A model generated the notes under the pieces. It saw only the letters and a program-made list of their open reading frames with translations, did no database searches and was not told where the DNA came from. The position numbers were made by a program, and so were the translations under genes. From Chrysaora quinquecirrha (lineage: Eukaryota; Cnidaria; Scyphozoa; Semaeostomeae; Pelagiidae), in contig JACTAT010000298.1 of NCBI GenBank assembly GCA_014526335.1, positions 478,194 to 542,193 of the forward strand: DNA of 64,000 nt. The letters are read 5' to 3'. Below are positions 48,018 through 57,426 of the stretch, in pieces (positions within the stretch are counted from its first letter, which is position 1; each line of letters opens with the position of its first letter).

Positions 48018-48248
48018 CAATCTTGGACAAAATATTTGGGACAAGGCATTTTCTCCAAGGAATAAGGCCAATTCCATTGATTTTCTACTTCCATAACTTC
48101 AATTCTCCCCCCTTTTACCCCCAAAACAATGTTGGTAGTAGAGCAAAACAACTTTTGTACGAAACAACATTGTAACGGGGGAGAAGGGGGAATCAATAGA
48201 TAGTAGCAAAACTATTTAGGCCGTTCCAATATATTTTGTCCAAGATTG
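48018..48248. mobile_element. 231-bp MITE, TA target (copy B, first)
   Basis: CAATCTTGGACAAAATAT ends with TA on both sides. Confidence 0.75.
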
Positions 48249-48820
48249 TACACAAACATTGACTTGATAACGAGTTCATGCTCGAAACGTCGTTTACTTA
48301 ATATAAGAAGATTTCAACTGGTACAATAATGTATATATTTTAATTCTTGTTTGTTCAAACATTGTACAGAGCTGAAAACATACGGGTAACCATCGGGTAA
48401 CCATACGGGTAACCATGATTCTATATGCATTTTGTATGGATTTAGCAAGGATAACCACGGGTAACCATAATATATAAAGGGAATAAGATATATCCTTTAT
48501 ATATTATGGTTACCCGTGGTTACCCGTGGTTACCCTTGCTAAATCTATACAAAATGCATATATAATCATGGTTACCCGTATGGTTACCCGATGGTTACCC
48601 GTACGTTCTCAACTCTATGCTATGTTTGCATTAAGAAAAAACTTTTGTCGAACATGACAGCTTCATAATATTAAGGGTGTGGCTTTAGGGCGTGCCAGTT
48701 TTCGATTTTCACTGAACATATATGCCCCTTGATCATTGAAGAAGGGTTTTAATGAAAAATCAATATTTTGTAACATCTTTTTGAAAATTCAAACGTCCTT
48801 TGAAAAATATGTTATACAGA
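48249..48820. mobile_element. palindromic element with GGTTACCCGT repeats, copy 3
   Basis: Lacks the outermost left part present in copies 1 and 2, then runs through the palindromic centre and the full right half, ending ATGTTATACAGA at the second MITE. Sandwiched between two MITEs in the same orientation. Confidence 0.65.
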
Positions 48821-49051
48821 CAATCTTGGACAAAATATTTGGGACAAGGCATTTTCTCCAAGGAATAAGGCCAATTCCATTGATTTTCTACTTCCATAAC
48901 TTCAATTCTCCCCCCTTTTACCCCCAAAACAATGTTGGTAGTAGAGCAAAACAACTTTTGTACGAAACAACATTGTAACGGGGGAGAAAGGGGAATCAAT
49001 ACATAGTAGCAAAACTATTTAGGCCGTTCCAATATATTTTGTCCAAGATTG
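48821..49051. mobile_element. 231-bp MITE, TA target (second)
   Basis: Same element as 48018-48248. The right flank TAGATGG joins the recombinase C-terminus. Together with the left flank in copy A (CTAACTA at 27440-27446) it recovers the original TA insertion site in the recombinase gene. Confidence 0.75.
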
Positions 49052-49052
49052 T

Positions 49053-49292
49053 AGATGGATAAGGTCCCTATTAGAGAAATCAGGTATTAAAACATTCAAA
49101 TCACATTCAATGAGGGCAACCAGTTCCTCAAAAGTTTTCCAAATGGGATTAACAACTAAAGATATCTTAGACAGGGGTAATTGGAAAGGAATTTCGGTGT
49201 GGGAAAAACACTATCACAAAAAGATACAGTCTTCCTCTGAAATTTACACAACCACTTTGTTGGCATCAAGGAAAAGTGGTCAACCACATTAG
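49053..49292 (+). pseudogene. DIRS tyrosine recombinase C-terminal catalytic part
   Basis: Begins with RWIRSLLEKSGI right after the MITE. It carries HSMRATSSSKV (the H-x-x-R box), GNWKGISVWEKHYHKK (conserved Trp and the nucleophilic Tyr), and then a stop. It is the missing end of the recombinase whose earlier parts are at 26690-27443 and 47608-48014. No start of its own. Confidence 0.75.
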
Positions 49293-49300
49293 CTTTGAAA

Positions 49301-49379
49301 AAGGCTGATCAACTAGGAGACTGGGCCCTAGTTGAAACAGAAATCCTTGTTGATGCCAATTAAATCTTAAGATTTTATA
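49301..49379 (-). repeat. DIRS element right inverted terminal repeat
   Basis: 79-bp inverse of 23549-23627. It lies just after the recombinase stop, as expected for a DIRS right end. Copy A has no counterpart. Confidence 0.75.
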
Positions 49380-49579
49380 GCAAATGAAATTCTTGAAATT
49401 TCTTAAAGGCCGAAGGCCTAAAAAGAAATTAAGATTTCATGATTGTAAAATCTTAAGATTTAATTCCCATCCGCCTACCCTACTTCAGTGAATACAGTCA
49501 GCATTATTTTAATCATAGGCGGAAGGGGATCCAGCAGAGGAAGAGGACGTACTCGAGGAAGAAGAGGGGGAAACTCCCA
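49380..49579. other. hairpin-rich junction between DIRS and Penelope fragment
   Basis: A perfect-like stem AGGCCGAAGGCCT (about 49408-49420) sits inside a longer imperfect inverse around AAATTTCTT/AAGAAATT. AAATCTTAAGATTT recurs (about 49447-49461). A related string returns at 50270-50360, so the Penelope fragment is flanked by similar sequence on both sides. Confidence 0.45.
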
Positions 49580-49889
49580 ACAATAAAAGCAAGAATGTTG
49601 TCTACAAATTTCTTTGTGGCGGATGTTCCGCATCTTATGTCGGGGAAACTTCTCGGCATCTTTCAACACGAATGCGAGAGCATTTGGTCACGGCCAAAAC
49701 TCGCATATTTTTAAACACTTAAATGAGTCCCCTTCTTGCCACCCTCTTAGCTCTGAGGATAGTTTCTCTATTCTTGACAGCGATAACAACAGCTTTTGTC
49801 TCAAGATCAAGGAAGCGCTACATATCTCATGGGTCAAACCTACGCTTAACAAACAACTTTATCATTACAAATTGAATCTTTCTTTTTAA
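49580..49889 (+). pseudogene. Penelope-like GIY-YIG endonuclease C-terminal fragment
   Basis: NVVYKFLCGGCSASYVGETS with R-x4-R-x2-EHL is a GIY-YIG nuclease core of a Penelope element. A one-base shift near 49690 moves into HIFKHLNESPSCHP and the C-terminal KEALHISWVKPTLNKQ, ending at a stop at 49889. RT is absent. This family differs from the one at 12.2/34.8 kb. The 3' UTR runs to about 50130 and ends with the ATGTTCGAAACATGTTT-like string common at Penelope 3' ends. Confidence 0.7.
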
Positions 49890-50384
49890 TTACTTTTATT
49901 TTATTTCATTCGTTATTATTTACTTATTCCCATTTGTACATTTATTTACCTTTAATGTTACCGTTCTGATTATTTACCTCACGTGTGTTATTAAGTTATG
50001 TAATACTTTATAGCTCTATTTAACCCTTGTAATATCTTGATTAGCTTGTAATAATTTTTGCAACTAAAGATGAACATAGAATGTTCGAAACATGTTTTGC
50101 CGGTTAAAATTTGTCGTTTTTCTTTTGAAATTTCTAACAGCAAGAATTGATTTCATGATTATGGAAATAGCAATAAATAATTGAATTTTCTCTATTAGTG
50201 TTATTTCTTACATTTTTACGAATCGTTGACGTAAACCGCAAGGATAAATACCAGAATCCTGCTCCTTAGTTGGATCAGAAATCCTTGTTGATGCCAATTA
50301 CAGCTTAAGATTTTGTAATCATGAAATCTTAATTTCTTTTTAGGCATTCGGCCCTTAAGAAATTTTGAGAATTTTCTACGTAAG
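49890..50384. other. Penelope 3' UTR and flank
   Basis: AT-rich 3' UTR to about 50130, then unassigned DNA. A DIRS-end-like string (AAATCCTTGTTGATGCCAATTA) lies at about 50280-50301, the third occurrence in the window. Confidence 0.45.
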
Positions 50385-51375
50385 GTCCTCCCAAGTATTC
50401 AAGCTTTGGAATCAATGGGAAAATTAAGAGAGATTTCTGGCTACACTAGAATGACCCTTGACAAGTTAGAAGGGATAAGGGCAGACTTAGTCAGACTAAA
50501 TGCAAAGGGGCAAGAGTGGGGATTCCCGCAGCTTGTTGATGCATTATCCAAGTGGATAGAGAGAAACCCAATGAGCCATGAAACAAGAGAAAAAGTGTTT
50601 ACAGCAACACAAGGAAATTATCAGAGAAGGCCGTGTATTTATTGTGAGCCTAACCACAAATCAGTTGATCGCAAAAAAATTGAACAAGTTAACGAACGAA
50701 GAAATATACTCAGGCCGAAAAAATTGTGTTTTAATTGCACAGGGTCTGTACACCGAGCATCAGCATGTGAAAGTAAAGGGAGTTGTCGTTACTGCCAAGG
50801 GAAACACCACACATCAGTTTGTGACAAAGTACAAAGAGAGGCTGAGGTTCTTCTGGTAACAGGTGAACAAAGTGTAATCTATCCAGTGGTTATTGTGAAA
50901 GTTGAAGGTGCAACCTGTAGAGAATTGCTGGACAAAGGGGCTGGAAAATTGCATGTGTCAAATAAGCTCATTGAGATTATCAGAAAGAAGCCAGTCAGAG
51001 AGGAATGCAGACAGATAGACATGATGATGTCTAGTGTGACAAGAGAAAATAGAAATCTATGAAGTCAAGTTGAAGAATTTCAAAGCAACCTACAGTCTGA
51101 GTATTAATGTAAGCAAAGTGGACCGGGGGGAGATCCTCAAAGTTCCAAATCCAAATTATGAGAGACTGATTACAGAATACACACACTTAAGAGGAAATCA
51201 AATGGATGATAAAGACAAGAAAGATGATCTATCAATGCATGTAATCATAGGAGTGAGTGATTTTGCCAAAATAAGGACCCAAACCAAGACAAGGATAGGG
51301 AGATCAGGAGAAGCAATAGCGGAGCTGACCAACTTTGGTTTGACGAGTATGTCACCAGGACATGAACCAATCTAA
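50385..51375 (+). pseudogene. BEL/Pao gag C-terminus, zinc knuckles and protease
   Basis: Continues the gag broken at 23548. Capsid C-terminal region (QALESMGKLREISGYTRM, DALSKWIERNP), then nucleocapsid zinc knuckles with CIYC, CFNC and CRYC clusters (about 50630-50825). Next is a retropepsin-like region with VIYPVVIVKVEG and LLDKGAGKLHVS (about 50925-50965). The family has D-T/S-G-A there, so the Thr/Ser is replaced by Lys and the protease should be dead. A stop at about 51060 is followed by a second frame to 51375. Confidence 0.8.
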
Positions 51376-51387
51376 ACTAATGCTCTT

Positions 51388-52900
51388 TTGACAAGGACAA
51401 AAGAAGCTGAGCTTGAGAGATTGTGGTCTCTAGATGTTTTAGGCCTAGAAGAAAAGGGAGAAAGAAATCCAGTCCATCAAGTTTTCAACGAGCTGTTAGA
51501 ACGTATCCCAAAAGGATGGTATCAAACAGGGTTAATTTGGAAAACCGGCATTCCAGAATTGCTCAATAATGAAATGGGAAGCAAAGTAAGACTGGCTAAA
51601 CTAGTAGGGAGATTTAAGAAACAACCAGAACTCTTCCAAAAGTATGAAGAATTTATACAAGAACAAGAGCGACAGGGAATAATAGAGAAAGCATCTAAAA
51701 AGCAGAACAAAGAAAACGAATTATATTTGCCTCATAAAGCAGTTGTTAGGGAGGGAGCCGAGAGCACCAAAGTTCAAATTGTATATGATGCATCCGCAAG
51801 ATCAAGTGAAAATTCTTCCTCTCTCAATGACTGTTTGGAGCTTGGCCCACCTTTACAAAACCTTATTTGGGACATATTGACAAGAAACATAATGCATGGA
51901 CAGCTACTGGAGACGTAAAGCAAGCTTTTTTACAGATTCATATTCGTTTGACAGACCGGGATGTATCGAAATTCCATTGGCCAAGAGACAAAGATATCAC
52001 AAGCCTGGAAGTGTACAGATTTTCAAGAGTCTATTTGGGCTTAATCAGGCACCGTTCATACTTGATACAACTTTGAGTAAACACCTGAGCGACTATGAAG
52101 ATAACTGACCTGAAAGGGAGCTGAGATAGTTGAAGTAAAAAAAGAAGAGAGAAATGAAGACAGAAGTTTTGCCAAACAATAACTTGGAGCAACAGGCAGT
52201 GAAACGAAAATACTAGGAGTAAGATACTATCAGTATGAAAGACAAAAGAAAGAGACGGGTACTACAAGGACTTGCATCAATATACGACCCCTTGGGGCTT
52301 GTTGCCCCCATAACATTAGGCGGAAAATCAATTTGCAGAGAGATTTGTGAAGAACAACCAAATTGGGACTCAGAGTTACCAGAAAAGCTGAAAGAGAAGT
52401 AGATGAAATGGATAAAATCCTTACCTGAGAAAGTTACATTGCCTCGAAGCATTCCAATTGGTGAATACTCAATGAATGAAATAGAGCTTCATGTATTTGC
52501 CGACGTAAGTGTGACAGGAGTTGCATCAGCTGTTTATGCTTATATCGTAACAGAAAAGGAAATCAACAAGGGCTTATTACCGCAAAAGCTCGAGTATAAA
52601 AGAAAGACCTCACCCTAGATTAGAGCTAATATCGGCTCATATAGCCGCAAATCTAGTTGATAATGTGAAAGAGACGCTGACAGGATATTCTATTACTGCA
52701 GTAATTGGTTGGCTTGGCAGCTTGGTTGCTTTGCAGTGGATAACAAGTGATAATAAATAGAAACAGTTTGTGAGCAGAGAGTAGCAGAGATAAGGAAAAG
52801 GATTATATTCAGTGGAGACCTACCACAGAAAATTCTGCAGACATAGCCAGCAGAGGTTGTCATCCAAGCAAACTTTAAGACAACTGGCTCAAGGGTCCAG
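51388..52900 (+). pseudogene. BEL/Pao reverse transcriptase and RNase H (degenerate)
   Basis: RT N-terminal part: ELERLWSLDVLGL, KLVGRFKKQPELF, YLPHKAVVREGAESTKVQIVYDASA, LNDCLELGPPLQNL (51388-51900). After a shift: TATGDVKQAFLQI (first catalytic Asp) and GLNQAPFIL (about 51900-52070). The YVDD segment is deleted near 52100-52230. It resumes with RRVLQGLASIYDPLGLVAPI, the A17/RNase H linker, ELHVFADVSVTGVASAVYAY (52480-52540), and LELISAHIAANLV to about 52860. Multiple stops. Confidence 0.8.
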
Positions 52901-53046
52901 TCAGAGAAAGAGGCAAAAGCAGTAAGGTTGTGTCTGAAAACAGCAATTCAAGATAGGGGCACCTTGGATCGGGTTCTTACGAATTTCGCCTTAAAGAAAG
53001 CAATCAGGATAATTGCATACTGAAAAGATTCATTGCAAACTGCAAA

Positions 53047-53955
53047 GTGAAGTCCAGTGAATGTACAAAGGGCCCGATAACGACCGAAGAGTTTCACCAA
53101 GCACAAGATATGTGGATATTGAGTGTTCAAAGGAGACACGAAAATTCAGAGAAATTCAAAGAAAAACTACAGAGCATAGGGCTGAAAAGAAATGAAAAAG
53201 GTATCTACGTTTGTCACGGAAGAATACAGGGGAAGAATCCAGTATTTCTACCAAGTTCAGCATTGTATACAGAGAAAGTATTAGCCAACGCTCTCCTCTC
53301 TACTTGGTTTGGAGGCGTAGGTCTCAAAACGGCCAAGGCAAGAGAGAACTATTGGATACCACGACTAAGGCAGTTTAATCAAAAGCTGCAATGCATGCAA
53401 AAGATTTCACGCCACACCGTCCAATACACCAAAACCTGGTCTATTACCAACGACCAGAACAGAAGGAAACAGACCATTCGAAGTAGTGGGTGTGGACTTT
53501 GTAGGTCCGATCAAGTACATAACAAAGAGGAAGACCGAAGGGAAAGCCTACACAATGATGTTCGCTGGTAGCTTAACAAGAGCCATCTAGATTGAGCTGC
53601 TTGAAGATTCGACAGTAAACACATTCTTGCCAGCTCTTAAAAGGTTTATTGCAAGAAGAGGCAGACCAATAGCCTTCTATTCAGATAATGCCAAAAGCTT
53701 CAAGGCAGCTGCGAGCTGGATAGTCTATCTTGAAAGATAAATGGCTAAACGAGATTCGAGCTGATCGGTCCATTACCTGGTGGTTCAACATAAGTAAGGC
53801 ACCCTGGTGGGGTGGATGATTCGAACGTATAATTGTATTGACGAAAACCTCTATGTATAAGGTTCTTGGAGAAGCAAGTATGAGATTCGATGAGTTGAAA
53901 GAGATATTATTGGAGGTTGAGATGACTTTGAACAATAGGCGTGTAACATATATTA
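53047..53955 (+). pseudogene. BEL/Pao integrase (degenerate, 3'-truncated)
   Basis: Zinc-binding N-terminus with LSTWFGGVGLKTAKARENYWIPRLR (53310-53370), then frameshifts into the DDE core. The first Asp is in VGVDFVGPIKY (about 53485-53520), the second in FYSDNAKSF (about 53675-53705), and Glu in a GG-FER string interrupted by a TGA (about 53810-53825). The end, EMTLNNRR (about 53920-53945), is cut off before the C-terminal domain and no 3' LTR follows. Confidence 0.8.
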
Positions 53956-53959
53956 GCCT

Positions 53960-54203
53960 TTTAGTTTACTTCTTTTGTGGCTTTCGTGTTTGTGGGTTTT
54001 GGGTATTCTGTCCGTGTTAGTAATTTGAGTCCAGTCTGTGGCTTGACTTGTGTGTGTAGTTGTATTTCTTTTGTTTGTGTGGTTTTATTGCGTGTACGTT
54101 ATGTAACATTTTTTAGTTGGTATGTGTCGCGTATTTTCAGTGAATGTGCTTTTCTGTGTTTAGAAAACAAGTTTAATAAATTAGTTATTTCTTAAGTATT
54201 CTT
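53960..54203 (+). mobile_element. candidate LTR of another element
   Basis: A T/G-rich segment with an AATAAA signal near 54174 is followed by TGGCTGCATATCAGGGC at 54204, a string shaped like a BEL-type primer-binding site. It abruptly replaces the BEL integrase. The internal region would run into the assembly gap. The boundaries are guesses. Confidence 0.3.
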
Positions 54204-54279
54204 TGGCTGCATATCAGGGCAAGCAGGCAACGATACGTAAGTACTGTTTTGGTTTATTTTACCTATCTTTTTATTTCGT

Positions 54280-54779
54280 NNNNNNNNNNNNNNNNNNNNN
54301 NNNNNNNNNNNNNNNNNNNNNNNNNNNNNNNNNNNNNNNNNNNNNNNNNNNNNNNNNNNNNNNNNNNNNNNNNNNNNNNNNNNNNNNNNNNNNNNNNNNN
54401 NNNNNNNNNNNNNNNNNNNNNNNNNNNNNNNNNNNNNNNNNNNNNNNNNNNNNNNNNNNNNNNNNNNNNNNNNNNNNNNNNNNNNNNNNNNNNNNNNNNN
54501 NNNNNNNNNNNNNNNNNNNNNNNNNNNNNNNNNNNNNNNNNNNNNNNNNNNNNNNNNNNNNNNNNNNNNNNNNNNNNNNNNNNNNNNNNNNNNNNNNNNN
54601 NNNNNNNNNNNNNNNNNNNNNNNNNNNNNNNNNNNNNNNNNNNNNNNNNNNNNNNNNNNNNNNNNNNNNNNNNNNNNNNNNNNNNNNNNNNNNNNNNNNN
54701 NNNNNNNNNNNNNNNNNNNNNNNNNNNNNNNNNNNNNNNNNNNNNNNNNNNNNNNNNNNNNNNNNNNNNNNNNNNNNNN
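54280..54779. other. assembly gap of exactly 500 N
   Basis: Round-number gap, so its true length is unknown. Sequence continuity across 54.28-54.78 kb should not be assumed. Any frame spanning it is an artefact. Confidence 0.99.
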
Positions 54780-57426
54780 TGTATTTGGCAGAAGTTCTCG
54801 AAGCTCTTATTTATATAATTAGATTTTTTGGTCCAATCTGAAAATTCTCGAAGCCATTTGCATAATACATTTACTGAGACATGACTCAGTTGTTGTCGAG
54901 TAGATACTTTTGTTCGAAAATCCCAAGGGAAGATCGGAGTAACTTGCTGATGAAATTTCACAAAATCGGTTGTGACCCGGTTGCCGTCCAAATGTTTACT
55001 AATAATATTTTCGGTTGGTTGTCTATCAAAATATTATTCGGATTAGGAAAGAGAGAATAACGCAGGGGTTAATCCAAAACTTGGTTAAGGAGGCTGGTTA
55101 CATGGGCAATAATATTGAGTGGCTATTATCATAATGATTGTTGTGCGGATGAAGATGATAATTACTATGCTTTGATGATGATGATGATGATCATGATCAT
55201 GATGATGATGTTGATGATAACGATAACCCTGCTTGCTTCAGAAACAACATGACTTAAATTAGCGGGGGTAAATCAAATACTGATGTATGCAATTCCGTAA
55301 ATGAGATTACTGCAATAATGAAAGTTGAAAAGAACTTCCAACTGACATTGTTGAGATAATTGCTGCTAAAGTCGTTGATAAAAGTTTTCTATGAAGGTAG
55401 CTTCAGGGGCTCACGAGACCAATCCCTTGTTGGACAAGGAGCTTTTCAGGCCGGAATTTCAGAAGCTGTAGTCGGTTTCAAGTGGCGAGCAATACGAAAG
55501 ATAATCATTTTCTGCTCATCAACATCATTGTCATCACCATCATCAGGACCGGATGTAAACACATCCCTTAACATAAAAGGAAATTTTGAAATTTTTGTTT
55601 TTAATGATAGCAAATTTGTCAAATCCTCGCTCACAAAACCTTTTCACTTTTGATTAACTTTGACAAACAGTCCACTATTCACTAATTTTTACAGGCCTTT
55701 GCTTCAAAGTTTCCTTCCTTCGTTTGTGTTAAACCTTAAAGAATAATCATTAACTTTGTAGTCTAATTGAAAGTCGATGAAATATTCCTTGTTTTCCTGC
55801 CTAAATTAAGTTTTATGATTACTACTTTTTAGTTTTTAGATTATTAGTCAACCTTTTCAAAAATCTTGCGACCATTTTCCCGATGTGCACAATATGAACT
55901 TATTTTCAGTTATTATCCTAGTGCAGCAAAACTTTGCGCCAGGAGGTCTTTAACAAGGGGATGCTTAACGCTTTATTCCAAAACCACTTCCGTGTTCTCC
56001 CACAAAACCAGCTGTTGTTTTCTTCTGTGTTGTCAGTTTCCTGCTTCCCTGGAACCCAAACGCGGCGGAAACAATAATTAGTCTAGTATCTTGTATGTTA
56101 ATTCACTTTAATTGAAGTGATCATGTGCTACACTGGTAAATAGTTAACGAAGGTAATTAGGCTCTGGGATTAAGACTTGAATAAGGATAAGACTGTGCAC
56201 GCTAGTGCACTAAGATAGAACAATTAATTGCTGAAATATTTTCTGCACAGGTTAGAGGGCCCTCCAGTTAGAAATTTTTATTCATTGAATAGAAGCATTT
56301 CAACCTCCTGATTCCGAATCTGCAATTATTTTCTTCGTATCTTATACCGTTTTGCTATTATAAACATTTGTACGCCAAAATGTTGAGTTGAATTGTTCTG
56401 ACGAAAATTTTAGGATTAAAAATTTGTGAATTATCACGTGTTCTCGGTTGTTTTCCGCTGTTGATGAAATTTTTTGGCCAGAATTTCAAAAGGTAAAACC
56501 AAGTGCAGCTGAAACTATCTGCTTTTATTTAGTTTCGTCTGAAGCTTTTATATAAAATGGAGAACAGTGTAGTTAAATAAAGGTATACTTTATTCAAGTC
56601 CTTGTGAAAAATTAAATTCTTCATACATGCTGCAACAAAGGACAGGAAGTTCCTATCATATTTGTCATAATTTGTAGACAAGCACATAGAAAATTCTAAA
56701 ATGATATTACATCGAAATATAGCCTTTTATTCAATAAAAACAATGACTTTGAAACTACAATTAAAAAAATGTCAAATACTTTCTGTTTTGCTCAAACTAA
56801 AGATTCTTGCGTTTTCTCAGTCGAAGTTCAAAATCTTGCCTTTGCGTCCTTCAAAATAAATAAATTTTTGCACCATATTCAGGATCTTTGGACAAAGAAA
56901 TAACGAACGAAGAATTCTGATTAAATCAACTACGCTCTACAATACTTTTATAAATTCTTGATTTCTGCGTTCAGTTCTTACTCCCATGAACTGAACTAGG
57001 CCACTCGTTGTTTTCCGACTGTGTTCGCGTTGATTGCGAAGAACGAAACCTGGCCCTTCCTGACGTAGCAATAGCCCTTCGTGACGACACAATAGCCCCG
57101 CTCTACGTCATGAAGGGCTTTTCCCGAGAAAAATTTCTCGTTTTTTGTCAGTAAATCGTTAATATAACAACAATAATAACAACAAAACAGTAAAAGATAC
57201 GAGGAGAATAATTGCAGATTTGATATCAGTAGGTTGAAGTGCATCTATTCGAAGAATAAACATTTTTGACTGGAGGGGCCCTTTAAAGAGAGAATTCTCA
57301 TTGTGCTCGAAAGAAATCGTGAAAATTATTCTGAATTAGGTACTGTCCCATTTAGCGCGTTTAATTTTCACTACATGACCTCTGAAATTTTATATTATAA
57401 TAATTTTCACTGTTGTTACATTACAG
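54780..57426. other. non-coding; GAT microsatellite at ~55170-55225
   Basis: No gene recognised. A GATGATGATG/ATCATGATC tract lies at 55170-55225. A minus-strand frame of about 70 codons at 54991-54780 runs into the gap and resembles nothing known to me. A 15-bp imperfect hairpin (TAGCCCTTCGTGACG against CGTCATGAAGGGCTT) is at about 57072-57118. The last part before 57427 ends in a polypyrimidine-like tract and TTACAG and is presumably intron. Confidence 0.45.

Larger units (their letters stand above)
30379..48248. repeat. duplicated block, copy B (~17.9 kb)
   Basis: Collinear with copy A from 7821. It is shorter mainly because of a 1,643-bp deletion (joined at 45290/45291) and a 346-bp deletion (joined near 48014). 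Otherwise it differs by scattered single-base changes, many in homopolymer runs. Confidence 0.9.

Noticed and set aside
54203..54991. Frames of 189-242 codons across the gap
   Set aside because: They consist mostly of N and do not represent sequence.
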